DNA of 64,000 bases from Bacteroidota bacterium (GTDB lineage: Bacteria; Bacteroidota; Bacteroidia; Bacteroidales; UBA10428). The translations under genes were made by a program, and so were the position numbers. The notes beneath the pieces were generated by a model. The model worked only from the letters and a program-made list of their open reading frames with translations. It searched no databases and was not told where the DNA came from. Within the stretch, counting starts at the first letter, position 1; each line of letters opens with the position of its first letter. Location of the stretch: contig CP065006.1 of NCBI GenBank assembly GCA_016699695.1, forward strand, positions 2,852,001 to 2,916,000. Direction: 5' to 3'. This document shows positions 51,641-60,927 of this stretch, piece by piece.

Positions 51641-52210
51641 TTAATTATTCAAAAACTCACGCACGAGGGTGGTGGTTTCTTCGATGGCTGTCTCCAGATT
51701 TTCGTTTATCACGGTATGGTCGAATCGCCGGGCATAAGTCATTTCGAGTTTAGCTTTTTTCAAACGCTTTTGAATGCTCTCCTCGGTTTCTGTTTTGCGC
51801 TGTTCGAGCCTTTCTGCAAGGGTTTCCAGGCTTGGGGGCTTTATGAAGATGGAAATGGCTTTGGTGCCATGCATTTGCTTGATATTGCTTCCACCTACCA
51901 CATCCACATCGAAAATGATGTTTTTACCTTCTTTGCTGATACGATCGATTTCTGATTTCAATGTACCGTAATATTGTCCCGGGTATACTTCTTCCCATTC
52001 CACAAAGTCGTTTTCATCGATACGTGTTTTAAATTCATCGATGGATAAAAAATAGTAATCTTTTCCATCGGTTTCGCTCTGACGTTTGGGCCTGCTCGTG
52101 GCCGACACAGAAAACTCCAGTCTGAAATCAGCCTGATCACGAAGGTTTTTGACGATGGTCGATTTTCCTGCTCCCGAAGGGCCGGAGAGTATCACTAATT
52201 TACCTGCCAT
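51641..52210 (-). CDS. gmk: Guanylate kinase
   Basis: The 189-residue protein phosphorylates GMP to GDP. It begins KLVILSGPSGAGKSTIVKNL (P-loop) and has the GMP-binding segment FSVSATSRPKRQSETDGKDY and the following YYFLSIDEF. The middle strand NIIFDVDVVGGSNIKQMHGT shows the Asp region of the Walker B site; the usual QG is GG. Length is standard. It starts 11 bases after yicC. Confidence 0.94.
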   Translation of the reverse strand: MAGKLVILSGPSGAGKSTIVKNLRDQADFRLEFSVSATSRPKRQSETDGKDYYFLSIDEFKTRIDENDFVEWEEVYPGQYYGTLKSEIDRISKEGKNIIFDVDVVGGSNIKQMHGTKAISIFIKPPSLETLAERLEQRKTETEESIQKRLKKAKLEMTYARRFDHTVINENLETAIEETTTLVREFLNN

Positions 52211-52221
52211 GCCTTTAAAAT

Positions 52222-53097
52222 TTATAGTATGTTTAATACTTGTTCCTTTATCTTTTCCAATTCATCCTTCATTTCTACCACCAGTTTTTGTATCTCGTGG
52301 TGACTGGCTTTTGAGCCCAGGGTATTGATTTCGCGACCCATTTCCTGGGCAATAAAACCTAATTTTTTACCTATGCCTTCCGGACTTTCAATTACTTCGC
52401 GGAAATAGCGACAATGATTTAGCAAGCGCACTTTTTCTTCCGAAATGTCGAGTTTTTCGAAATAATAGATCAGCTCTTGTTCGAAACGGTTGGTGTCGAT
52501 CTTATCTGGGTCGATGTATTCTTTGAGGCTGGACTGCATTTTTTCGCGAATAGCCTGCACCCTTTCTTTTTCGTAAGGCTCAATGAGTGGAAGTCTTTTT
52601 TCTATGCTATCAAGGCGCATAAGCATGTCTTTTTTCAACGCCTTTCCTTCCTGAAGCCTGAAAACATCCACTGCATCAAGGGCTTTTTCGAGGGCCTTCA
52701 AAATACTGTTCCAGTCTTCTTCGTTCAATTCGTCTCGGTCTATTTTCAGGGTTTCAGGCAGCCGCATGATGGTGGCTAAAAGAGATTCGTTACTTTCGGT
52801 ACCCAACTCAACAGCTAGTTGTTGGAGCTGTTCGTAGTATTTGCGTGCCACTTGCAGGTTAATGCTGGCTGCATTTTTCGCATCAGTAAGTTCTACGTTG
52901 AGATTTAATTCTACTTTGCCCCTTTCAAGACGGTTCGAGAGCATATTTCTGATTTCAATGTCTTTATCCCGGTAACTCTGAGGAACACGGGTGAAAATAT
53001 CCAGCTGCTTACTATTCAAAGATTTTATCTCGATACCAATTACCCTGTCGCCCAATTCACAAGTTGCCTTTCCAAATCCTGTCATCGATTTCAGCAT
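52222..53097 (-). CDS. yicC: YicC/YloC family endoribonuclease
   Basis: The 291-residue protein shows the family N-terminus MLKSMTGFGKATCELGDRVI with SLNSKQLDIFTRVP, and the C-terminal DUF1732 signature KLGFIAQEMGREINTLGSKA. Members act as endoribonucleases on structured RNA; targets in Bacteroidota are unknown. It is the first gene of the yicC-gmk-nadD unit. Confidence 0.92.
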   Translation of the reverse strand: MLKSMTGFGKATCELGDRVIGIEIKSLNSKQLDIFTRVPQSYRDKDIEIRNMLSNRLERGKVELNLNVELTDAKNAASINLQVARKYYEQLQQLAVELGTESNESLLATIMRLPETLKIDRDELNEEDWNSILKALEKALDAVDVFRLQEGKALKKDMLMRLDSIEKRLPLIEPYEKERVQAIREKMQSSLKEYIDPDKIDTNRFEQELIYYFEKLDISEEKVRLLNHCRYFREVIESPEGIGKKLGFIAQEMGREINTLGSKASHHEIQKLVVEMKDELEKIKEQVLNIL

Positions 53098-53215
53098 ATT
53101 CTCAGTATTAATTTCGTTGCTATTTTGTTTCTTTTATTCTTTCGGCTCGAAGGTATTTTTCCTTGCTTTTGGCTTTAAAACAGTTAAAGTAATAAAAAGA
53201 GATTAGATATAAAAA

Positions 53216-54559
53216 TCAGTTAATGGGTGGTTTCACAATCACCTTTTTTTTCCAGTTTCCACTGCGGTAATAAATGTAAGAAAATATGGTGCCAACAGAC
53301 CATGCAAGCGGTACAGCCAGCCAAATACCTATTTCGCCCATATTCTTTGATAATGCTGATGCAAAGGGCACTCTGATAATCCACAACGAGAAAAGTGTGA
53401 TAAACATGGGTATCAGCGTATCACCGGCACCACGCATCACGCCGTTAAGGGCGAACATTACCGAAAAGATGATATAGCAACTACTTACCACAACAAGGTA
53501 CTGCGAACCTACCTCGATTACCGACTCTGTATTGGTAAATAAACCCATGAGTTGCCGTTTAAAAAGAATTACCACCAGTGTAACAGACAGACTTATGACA
53601 ATTGATAAAACCAGTGTAGCCAATAGGCCCCGTTTGACGCGTTCGGTCTTTCCTGCACCCAGGTTTTGGCCCACAAAGGAGCTGAGTGCCTGGCCCAGTA
53701 TCATGGAAGGAACCATGGCCAGGCCATCGATGCGACCAGCTACCGAATAAGCTGCCACTACCTGGGTACCAAAGTTATTCACGATACGGTAGAGTGCTAA
53801 CATGCCTAGCGCTACAAATGTTTGTTGAAATCCAGAAGGCAAGCCAATTCGCACACTGTGGCGGAATATCTCGGGATCGAAGTTTAGGGTAAGCAGTTTT
53901 ACACGAACCAGCTTATGGGTTTTGTTCAGGTAAAGGGCTGCACCAAAAAAGGTGATACCATGTGCAAATACGGTTGCAAGGGCAGCACCCCTGATTCCCA
54001 TGTGAAAATATTTAATAAAAACGATGTCGAGCACGATATTAAGTACCGCTGCAAAAATCTGAAAATACAAGGGTGTTTTGGAGTCGCCAATACCTCGCAA
54101 TACGGCACTTATGGCATTAAAACCAAACAACAGAATGGTGCCGGCTAAAAAGGTACGCAGGTAAATGGTTGCCTGTGGCAATACATCGGCCGGGAGTTTT
54201 GTAATTTCGAATACTTTTCGTCCGAAGCTCATGCCAACTATGGTGATTATGATCGAGGCAATGAAAGTAAATACAAAAATGGTGTCAATGGCAGCACGCA
54301 CTTTATCGAAATCTTTCGCTCCATAATATTGCGAGATGATAATGGTTCCGGCTGTAGCAATACCTATTACAAAAGAGATAAGGGTAAAAATAATGGGAAA
54401 AGAAGCTCCTACGGCAGCAAGCGCCTCGTCGCCCAGCAGACGGCCCACAATAATACTGTCGAAAATGGTATAAGTTTGCTGAAACAGGCTGCCCACCAAC
54501 ATGGGGACTGCAAACAACACAATGGCCTTACTTTCGCTACCCTGGGTTAAATCTTTCAT
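53216..54559 (-). CDS. MATE family efflux transporter
   Basis: The 447-residue protein has 12 membrane helices in two MatE halves. The first begins VPMLVGSLFQQTYTIFDSII with VGRLLGDEALAAVGASFPI, the second RIGLPSGFQQTFVALGMLAL; each half has the Ala-Val-Gly-Ala/Gln motifs of the NorM/DinF group. It exports organic cations or drugs against Na+ or H+ flow. It is a single gene divergent from the HD-domain gene. Confidence 0.88.
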   Translation of the reverse strand: MKDLTQGSESKAIVLFAVPMLVGSLFQQTYTIFDSIIVGRLLGDEALAAVGASFPIIFTLISFVIGIATAGTIIISQYYGAKDFDKVRAAIDTIFVFTFIASIIITIVGMSFGRKVFEITKLPADVLPQATIYLRTFLAGTILLFGFNAISAVLRGIGDSKTPLYFQIFAAVLNIVLDIVFIKYFHMGIRGAALATVFAHGITFFGAALYLNKTHKLVRVKLLTLNFDPEIFRHSVRIGLPSGFQQTFVALGMLALYRIVNNFGTQVVAAYSVAGRIDGLAMVPSMILGQALSSFVGQNLGAGKTERVKRGLLATLVLSIVISLSVTLVVILFKRQLMGLFTNTESVIEVGSQYLVVVSSCYIIFSVMFALNGVMRGAGDTLIPMFITLFSLWIIRVPFASALSKNMGEIGIWLAVPLAWSVGTIFSYIYYRSGNWKKKVIVKPPIN

Positions 54560-54675
54560 TAAGCTTGTTCAATACAAAGCCCCGAAGGAAACTGCCTGCT
54601 GATGCAAATTCCTGCAAGAAGGGCGAAAGTAATTAAAAATATTGCACTTTTACTTTCGAAATAATTAAATGCGAT

Positions 54676-55470
54676 ATGCACCCGGCTGAAAGTTTGATTG
54701 AACAAATTGAGCGTAAAAACCAAAAAATCTTTACAAACTACCTCGACCAAATTTTTAGCCTGGTTTGGCTTCCCTCGCACAACCGGCAACATCACGATCG
54801 TGTGTGGCATTTTACGAAAGAAATTCTTTTAGCTTACCTTCACAAAGGAGCTACTTTTAGTCATGATTTTATCGAAGCCCTTATGCTAGCTGTCTATTTT
54901 CACGATACAGGACTTACCCGAACCCTGTCTGCAAAACATGGCTTTGAAAGTGCTTCAATTACCAAAGATTTTTTGGCTAATCAATGGCAGAGAAGTAATC
55001 GTTATGAGCATGAAATGTTGGATGCCATTGTAAGACACGATGAGAAGGATTATGCTTTGGTTCAAGAGGGTGAATCGGTTATTCCGACTATTTATTCGAT
55101 TCTCACTGTAGCCGACGACCTCGATGCTTTTGGCGCTGTTGGATTGATTCGTTACCTCGAAATCTATTGCCTTCGAAAAATTGAAAACAATCAGTTAAAG
55201 CCTGCCATCCTTGGCAATTTAGAAAGTCGCTTCGCTTTTGTAAACCTTATGTTTGCCCCATTGCCAGCACTTTCAGCAATCCATGAGGTACGTTACCAGG
55301 TGGCTTGCGAGCTTTTAAAGGAAATGGACGAACACGATCTTTCATTTTTACAGCAACAAATTGATAAAAAGGTTGATTTACTGGATTTCAGCACCTTTAA
55401 ATACCACCATTCATCTGTTTTGATCAAAGCATTCAAACATGTGGTGGAGGAAATGAATTATTTTCATTGA
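54676..55470 (+). CDS. HD-domain protein (putative phosphohydrolase)
   Basis: The 264-residue protein has the His-Asp metal site of the HD superfamily: HNRQHHDRVWHFTKEILLAY, the HD pair in VYFHDTGLTRTLSAKHGFES, and AIVRHDEKDY and TVADDLDAFGAVGLIRYLEI, where the last Asp ligand lies. Members hydrolyse nucleotides or cyclic dinucleotides; this one is not assignable further. A histidine kinase gene follows after 103 bases on the same strand, but a functional link is not evident. Confidence 0.78.
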   Translation: MHPAESLIEQIERKNQKIFTNYLDQIFSLVWLPSHNRQHHDRVWHFTKEILLAYLHKGATFSHDFIEALMLAVYFHDTGLTRTLSAKHGFESASITKDFLANQWQRSNRYEHEMLDAIVRHDEKDYALVQEGESVIPTIYSILTVADDLDAFGAVGLIRYLEIYCLRKIENNQLKPAILGNLESRFAFVNLMFAPLPALSAIHEVRYQVACELLKEMDEHDLSFLQQQIDKKVDLLDFSTFKYHHSSVLIKAFKHVVEEMNYFH

Positions 55471-55573
55471 ATTGCATTGAAATGTAACTTATCCCGACCT
55501 GAAGAAGTATACAAAGCAGTGAATTTTTACAGGTTCTTAATTCCCTTGTCTACAGGAAGTATTTCATTATAAA

Positions 55574-57232
55574 ATGCAGGTCAACACACAAATAGAACAG
55601 CAATTTGATTTAGCTATGCTCAGCAGCAAGCTTGCTGATATGGGCCTGAACGAAGATATGATTGGGCTGGTAACAGCACAATTACTTGAATCTTTTGGGA
55701 CCAGTGAGCTGGAGGATAAGGCAAATTCCAATGAACCCCAAGCTGATACTTTTAGTGCTTTTTCCTGCTATCCAGGATTGGTATTGGTATTCGACCATTC
55801 GTTTAAGGCGGTGTACCAGAATAAGCTTTTTTTGGGCAAGGTAAGAATTACTGGACAAGGCTTGCTGGAAATTCTTCAATTTATAAACAGCCCTTCACTC
55901 ATTTCGGAGGCTGAAGAGGTATGGAAAACCGGGAAGCCCCATAAAACCAGTCTTATTAATCCGATTAATCTGAAGGTAGTGGATGTATACCTTAGTAAGT
56001 ATGCAGTAAAACAAACTGAATACCTGGTTGCTTTTCTCGAAGACATAAATCTTGTATCGTTGAGAACAAAACCTGCCACGGTAGCCACCCGAAAAAAGGA
56101 ACCCGAACCAGTCAATCAATATCAGCTTATTGCCAACAGCATTTCCGATATCTTTTTTATACTCGATAGGGAGTTGCGGTTTACTTTTGTGGCTCCCTCC
56201 ATCGACCGATCGCTTCAGTATAAATACAACGAACTGATTGGTAAGGGCTTCGACATGCTGATCCCTCAGTGGTCAGGCAACACCCTCAAGAAAAATCTCG
56301 ATACAGTACTGGCACTGCGACCAAATATTGCCGAACCTCAGCGTTTTACCATTCAGCTCTCGGGGAAGTATGGCAAATTAAACTGGTACGAAGTGCAAAT
56401 TACCGGCATTTACAACGAGCTGGATGTGTTGCAGGGCTATAATGGCGTTTGCCGCGACATCACCGAAAGATTGAAATACGAAGAAGCCTTGCGGTTGGCT
56501 AAGAAAAAGGCGGAAGAAAGCGACAGGCTCAAATCGGCTTTCCTTGCCAACATGAGCCACGAAATACGGACCCCGCTGAATGGCATCATTGGTTTTTCTA
56601 CCATGCTTTCGAACCCCTTGCTTGCAGCAGAAAAGAAAGATCAGTATGCAGGGTACATCATTTCCTGTTCGAAGCAGCTGCTAACGCTTATCAGCGATAT
56701 TATTGATATTTCGAAAATTGAAGCCGGTCAGCTAAGTATATTTAAAACTCCGGTGAATGTGGTGAAACTTATGCACGAATTGCATGAAACCATTCGTGTT
56801 GAAAAAGACCGCCTGGAGAAACATGACATTCGGCTTAGGATGGTATTGCGTGAAAGAGAACTTAGCCTTTTTACCGACGAAGTGAGGTTGCGCCAAGTGA
56901 TGATTAACCTGCTATCGAATGCTTTGAAATTTACCAAAACAGGAAAAATTGAGTTTGGCTTTCAACTCATCGAGAAAGGTACTTTTATACGATTTTATGT
57001 GAAGGATAGCGGTGCAGGAATACCGCATCATCTTCAAAAAGCTGTGTTTGAGCGTTTCAGACAGGGCGAAGTCGACAACCAGGCCAAAGTAACGGGTACT
57101 GGACTGGGACTTGCCATTTCAAAAGGAATTATCAACCTGATGTGCGGAAAAATGGGATTGTTGTCTGAGCCTGGCAAAGGTTCCGAATTCTTTTTTGTAC
57201 TTCCCTATACTGCTCCTGCCGATTGCCAATAG
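55574..57232 (+). CDS. Soluble PAS-domain sensor histidine kinase
   Basis: The 552-residue protein has no membrane helix. After an N-terminal region of about 50 residues there is a PAS-like domain (about 60-165, FDHSFKAVYQNKLFLGKVRI), then a clear PAS-PAC domain (about 178-305, ANSISDIFFILDRELRFTFV). HisKA follows (AFLANMSHEIRTPLNGIIGF, with the phospho-acceptor His), then HATPase_c (MINLLSNALKFTKTGKIEFG, VKDSGAGIPHHL, GTGLGLAISKGIINLMCG). There is no receiver domain and no adjacent response regulator gene. It likely senses an intracellular redox, gas or ligand signal. Confidence 0.9.
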   Translation: MQVNTQIEQQFDLAMLSSKLADMGLNEDMIGLVTAQLLESFGTSELEDKANSNEPQADTFSAFSCYPGLVLVFDHSFKAVYQNKLFLGKVRITGQGLLEILQFINSPSLISEAEEVWKTGKPHKTSLINPINLKVVDVYLSKYAVKQTEYLVAFLEDINLVSLRTKPATVATRKKEPEPVNQYQLIANSISDIFFILDRELRFTFVAPSIDRSLQYKYNELIGKGFDMLIPQWSGNTLKKNLDTVLALRPNIAEPQRFTIQLSGKYGKLNWYEVQITGIYNELDVLQGYNGVCRDITERLKYEEALRLAKKKAEESDRLKSAFLANMSHEIRTPLNGIIGFSTMLSNPLLAAEKKDQYAGYIISCSKQLLTLISDIIDISKIEAGQLSIFKTPVNVVKLMHELHETIRVEKDRLEKHDIRLRMVLRERELSLFTDEVRLRQVMINLLSNALKFTKTGKIEFGFQLIEKGTFIRFYVKDSGAGIPHHLQKAVFERFRQGEVDNQAKVTGTGLGLAISKGIINLMCGKMGLLSEPGKGSEFFFVLPYTAPADCQ

Positions 57233-57260
57233 TTTTCTTCCGAAAATCAAATCATAGTTT

Positions 57261-57872
57261 CTATTTTACTTCGAAGTCGAACATAGTTTCTCCTTCGAGT
57301 TTGCCAGTAAGCCTGTCGCCAATTTGCACCGGGCCCACTCCTGCAGGTGTGCCGGTATAGATAAGGTCGCCAATCTTTAGGGTGAGGTATTGGGATACAT
57401 GCGCAATGATGTCGTCGATGCTAAAGATCATCTCGTCCGATTTTCCGTTTTGCACTAACTGATTATTCTTGTACAATTCGAAATGGATAGAATCGCGGTT
57501 GGGGAATTTTTCCATTTTTTTGAAACCTCCTAGTACCGCTGAGTTGTCAAAGGCTTTGGCTTTTTCCCAGGGCAAACCCTGTTCTTTGCATTGTTTCTGA
57601 ATGTCGCGGGCTGTAAAGTCGATACCCAGGCCAATTTCATTGTAATACCTCGAAGCAAACTCTTTTTCGATGTGTTTTCCAAGCCTGTGAATCTTCACCA
57701 CCAGTTCTACTTCGTAGTGCACCTCATTCGAAAATTCCGGAACAAAAAACGGTTTGTTGTTCATCAGAAGCGCACTGTCTGGTTTCATAAAAAACACAGG
57801 TTCTTTCGGTAGTGGGTTGTTGAGTTCTTTGGCATGTTCTGAATAATTCCGGCCGATACAGATTATTTTCAT
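57261..57872 (-). CDS. Fumarylacetoacetate hydrolase (FAH) family protein
   Basis: The 203-residue protein has the FAH fold metal site: EVHYEVELVVKIHRLG with the two Glu ligands, followed by GIDFTARDIQKQCKEQGLPW. It has KAFDNSAVLGGF and the C-terminal GDLIYTGTPAGVGPVQIGDR. Family members are acylpyruvate hydrolases, oxaloacetate decarboxylases/tautomerases or 2-keto-4-pentenoate hydratases; short versions like this one are most often acylpyruvase or oxaloacetate tautomerase. The gene lies 50 bases downstream of the exonuclease gene on the same strand. Confidence 0.85.
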   Translation of the reverse strand: MKIICIGRNYSEHAKELNNPLPKEPVFFMKPDSALLMNNKPFFVPEFSNEVHYEVELVVKIHRLGKHIEKEFASRYYNEIGLGIDFTARDIQKQCKEQGLPWEKAKAFDNSAVLGGFKKMEKFPNRDSIHFELYKNNQLVQNGKSDEMIFSIDDIIAHVSQYLTLKIGDLIYTGTPAGVGPVQIGDRLTGKLEGETMFDFEVK

Positions 57873-57922
57873 GAGCCTGGCAATTTTAGGTGTATAACTA
57901 TTAAAGTTAGGAATGATGCTGA

Positions 57923-58699
57923 TTACTTATTCCCTGTGAATGCGCTTCTAAGTTTTATTTTGGTTAAAATATTTTTTGTGTACAAAGGGAAATCGTTACC
58001 AATCATCCATCCATAATATCCCGGATCTTTTTCGAAAACATCCACTACCCGCATGCCTTTGTATTTTCCAAAATTAAAGCATTCTTCGCCCTTATCGTTG
58101 AAGATTATTCTGCCTGCAAAATCGGCATTGTTAGTGTGGCTCGAGAACTCCGACAGTTTATCCATATCGTTTTCGAGGTCAGGGTAACGGTCGAGCTGGG
58201 CTTTTAATATTTCGTAGGTAGCGCGTGTATCGGCTTCGGCACTGTGGGCACCTTCCAGCTCTTTTTCACAAAAGAACCGATAGGCAGCGCTCAAGGTGCG
58301 GGGCTCTTTTTTCAGAAAGATCACCTGCACATCGATGAATTTTCGTTTTTTGAAATCCACATCCACATCGGCGCGAATCATCTCTTCGGCCAGCAGCGGA
58401 ATGTCGAATTTATTCGAATTGTAGCCAGCCAGGTCACTGCCTTCCATTACTTTGGCAATGCTTTTAGCTATTTCGGCGAAAGGAGGTTTGTCTTTTACAT
58501 CTTCGTCTTTTATGCCGTGGATATCGCTGGCTTCTTTTGGAATGGGAATGGTGGGGTTTACCAGGTAAGTTTTCGATTCTTCCCGGCCATCAGGGAATAC
58601 TTTCAGGTACGAAAGCTCCACAATACGGTCGCTGGCTACGTTGATGCCGGTAGTCTCCAGATCGAAAAAAACAATAGGGTTCTTCAGGTTTAGTTTCAT
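57923..58699 (-). CDS. DEDDh 3'-5' exonuclease with DUF3820-type C-terminus
   Basis: The 258-residue protein has a DnaQ-like exonuclease domain (residues 1-175): IVFFDLETTGINVASDRIVE with the DxE pair, the segment LAGYNSNKFDIPLLAEEM with the third Asp, and HSAEADTRATYEILKAQLD with the His and last Asp. A C-terminal domain (about 205-258, FNFGKYKGMRVVDVFEKDPG, YYGWMIGNDF) resembles DUF3820. It degrades DNA or RNA from 3' ends, in proofreading or repair; the role of the second domain is unknown. It follows dnaN on the same strand after 65 bases that include a terminator. Confidence 0.86.
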   Translation of the reverse strand: MKLNLKNPIVFFDLETTGINVASDRIVELSYLKVFPDGREESKTYLVNPTIPIPKEASDIHGIKDEDVKDKPPFAEIAKSIAKVMEGSDLAGYNSNKFDIPLLAEEMIRADVDVDFKKRKFIDVQVIFLKKEPRTLSAAYRFFCEKELEGAHSAEADTRATYEILKAQLDRYPDLENDMDKLSEFSSHTNNADFAGRIIFNDKGEECFNFGKYKGMRVVDVFEKDPGYYGWMIGNDFPLYTKNILTKIKLRSAFTGNK

Positions 58700-58713
58700 G
58701 TGCTAAGAAAATG

Positions 58714-58743
58714 AAAGAGAGTTCCGGTAAGGGAACTCTCTTT
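58714..58743 (-). terminator. Hairpin terminator after dnaN
   Basis: AAAGAGAGTTCC (58714-58725) pairs perfectly with GGAACTCTCTTT (58732-58743), a 12-base stem with a 6-base loop. Read on the minus strand it leads into TTTCATTTTCTT, a weak T-tract, so termination may be partial and the exonuclease gene may still be read through. Confidence 0.75.
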
Positions 58744-58764
58744 GTATTGAAAGGAACAATTTCG

Positions 58765-59895
58765 TCAATTATTTATCATCATCGGCATCAGCAACATAAG
58801 CACGTCTTCGTTGTCGCTTTCTTTTTCGAGTGGTAAAAGTATTCCTGCCCTGGAAGGATCAGATAGTTCGATGACCACATCGGCCGAGCCCAGGTTTTGT
58901 AATATTTCAATTAAAAAAACTGATTTAAACCCTATTTCAAGTTCATCGCCTTCGTACTGACAAGGAATGCGTTCGAATGCCGAAATAGAAAAATCAATAT
59001 CCTGTGCCGACACTGTTACCTGGTTGCCACTGAGTTGGAGTTTAACAAGGTTACTGGCCTGATTGGAGAATACAGAAACTCTTTTAAGGGCGTTGAAAAG
59101 CTTTAACCGGTCGATAATTACTTTATTAGGGTTATCGGTTGGAATAACGGAGTTGTAACTAGGATAATTGCCTTCGGCCAAACGACAAACCAATTTGTAG
59201 TTTGATAATGTAAATGAGGCGTTTTTGTTGTCGAATTCCACCATCACACGGCCATCTTCTTTTGGAAGAATGTTTTTAAGCAGCGAGGCTGGTTTTTTCG
59301 GAAGAATAAAGGAAGCATCGCTGTCCGATTGCACATCTGAGCGTTTGTACCTTACCAGTTTATGGGCATCGGAAGCTACAAAGGTGATTTCTTGCGAAGA
59401 AAGTTCGAAAAAGATACCATTCATAACTGGCCGCAGTTCGTCGTCGGCAGTGGCAAACAGGGTGCTGTTGATGCCATTGAGCAACATAGCTGCTCCCATC
59501 TGAAAACTGGCCTTGTTGGTGCCTTTTATGACAGGTAGCTGGGGGAAGTCGTCGCTATTTTGCCCGGGTAAATCATATTGTCCGTTTTCCGAGCTCATCA
59601 CTACTTTCAGGGTATCGGGATTGATGCTGAAGGTAAGAGGCTGGTCGGGGAACTCCTTGAGGGTGTCGAGCAATAATTTGGCAGGAATAGCAATGCTTCC
59701 GGGTTCGGAGGCATTTTCAATTTCCATACTCGTAATAAAAGTCGACTCCAGGTCAGAGGCTGTAAGTTCGAGTTTTTTTCCCTCGAGCCTGAACTGAACA
59801 TTGTCTAAAATGGGTAATGTGTTTTTACTGCTTATTACCCTGCTCACATTTTGCAGGTGGTGCAATAAATCAACGCTTGAAACAACGAATTTCAT
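58765..59895 (-). CDS. dnaN: DNA polymerase III beta subunit (sliding clamp)
   Basis: The 376-residue protein forms the ring that tethers DNA polymerase to its template. It has the three clamp domains; typical segments are MKFVVSSVDLLHHLQNVSRV, NTLPILDNVQFRLEGKKLEL, RPVMNGIFFELSSQEITFVA, with TDAHKL-like ASDAHKLVRYKR, and the C-terminal MLLMPMMINN (the MPM-R/L type end that helps form the partner pocket). Length is standard. dnaA and gyrB are not adjacent, so this is not the usual origin-linked arrangement in other phyla, but is common in Bacteroidota. Confidence 0.95.
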   Translation of the reverse strand: MKFVVSSVDLLHHLQNVSRVISSKNTLPILDNVQFRLEGKKLELTASDLESTFITSMEIENASEPGSIAIPAKLLLDTLKEFPDQPLTFSINPDTLKVVMSSENGQYDLPGQNSDDFPQLPVIKGTNKASFQMGAAMLLNGINSTLFATADDELRPVMNGIFFELSSQEITFVASDAHKLVRYKRSDVQSDSDASFILPKKPASLLKNILPKEDGRVMVEFDNKNASFTLSNYKLVCRLAEGNYPSYNSVIPTDNPNKVIIDRLKLFNALKRVSVFSNQASNLVKLQLSGNQVTVSAQDIDFSISAFERIPCQYEGDELEIGFKSVFLIEILQNLGSADVVIELSDPSRAGILLPLEKESDNEDVLMLLMPMMINN

Positions 59896-59994
59896 TTATA
59901 GTCAGTTTTTTATGATTCAAAAAATATGTACTTGATACTAAAATTACAAGCTTTCAATATTACAAAATTTCTTGTTGAAACTATGACTGCAAGT

Positions 59995-60927
59995 TTACTT
60001 TTTTAGAAAATAGTCGCGTTCTACCAGCAGGGGGTCGTAATCGGCAAAATTGAGTTTTACCAGCAATCGGTTGTTCACAACCGCAGCAAAAAATGTCGTT
60101 GAAGTCTGGCCAGTTTGCTGGACGGTGAGCGAAAAACCATTCAGGTAAACTGCCTTCGAATGGCGGTCTTCGATTACAAGCCGGAATAATTCTTCGGAGG
60201 GATTGGGAATGAAGAGGCTGGTGTCGAGCGGTGAATACTGGAGACCGGTAAAAAAGTGAAGATAATCCTGCAAGTTCTGGCTGTCAATTGGTTCCGGTAT
60301 CAAGGTTCCTGCGGAGGATAAAAGCTTCATGCTATCTGTTTCTATTGAAAATCCAGCTTCTGCTTTGCCCGGATATTCAATCCTGATGCGTTGGATAAGC
60401 TCCGGCTTAAAACTGATGAGCAAACGGTTGTACCAATCTTCTGCGCTGCTGCTTGCCAGTATGGGTAAGAGCAGGTCGGGCCACCCTTTTACCTGAGCGT
60501 AATAAAGCTTACCCTGTGGTGTTTCTATGATATTCTTCTGGTTGAGCGTGCCGAACTTTAATTGATAGACTTTTTTGCCATTCGCGTACAACTTCAGCAT
60601 CCTCATTTCTTTTGAAAGGCTATCATTATATGTGCCAGCCAATGCCGATTGCAACTGAAGGTTTTCGAGGGCTTCGAGCAGTTGGTTTACCTTAGTTTGT
60701 TGGGCTTCTGTTTCCAATTCTGCCATCCAGATTTGGTTAGACAGAAAAAGCTTTACCTTTCTACCCTGACCTTCTATTTCAATAAGGTCTATAGTTTTGT
60801 TGGATTTCTCAAATTGTATTGAATCATTGCGCTTTAAGGTGCTGCTTTTTTGCTTCAAACCCAGGGCCGCAGCAGCAAGCAAAGTCAACAATAACCAGGG
60901 TATATATTTTTTGACTGAAATTGGCAT
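59995..60927 (-). CDS. DUF4340-type protein, linked to gliding ABC genes
   Basis: The 310-residue protein has an N-terminal membrane anchor (YIPWLLLTLLAAAALGL) and a beta-rich periplasmic part with FEKSNKTIDLIEIEGQGRKV and LKFGTLNQKNIIETPQGKLY, resembling DUF4340. It overlaps the stop of gldG by 1 base (TGATG), so it is co-translated with the transporter genes and is probably an accessory subunit. Function is unknown. Confidence 0.75.
   Translation of the reverse strand: MPISVKKYIPWLLLTLLAAAALGLKQKSSTLKRNDSIQFEKSNKTIDLIEIEGQGRKVKLFLSNQIWMAELETEAQQTKVNQLLEALENLQLQSALAGTYNDSLSKEMRMLKLYANGKKVYQLKFGTLNQKNIIETPQGKLYYAQVKGWPDLLLPILASSSAEDWYNRLLISFKPELIQRIRIEYPGKAEAGFSIETDSMKLLSSAGTLIPEPIDSQNLQDYLHFFTGLQYSPLDTSLFIPNPSEELFRLVIEDRHSKAVYLNGFSLTVQQTGQTSTTFFAAVVNNRLLVKLNFADYDPLLVERDYFLKK

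Noticed and set aside
50950..51753. A 267-codon open frame on the plus strand
   Set aside because: It lies antisense to nadD and the start of gmk, has no family features and is an opposite-strand shadow.
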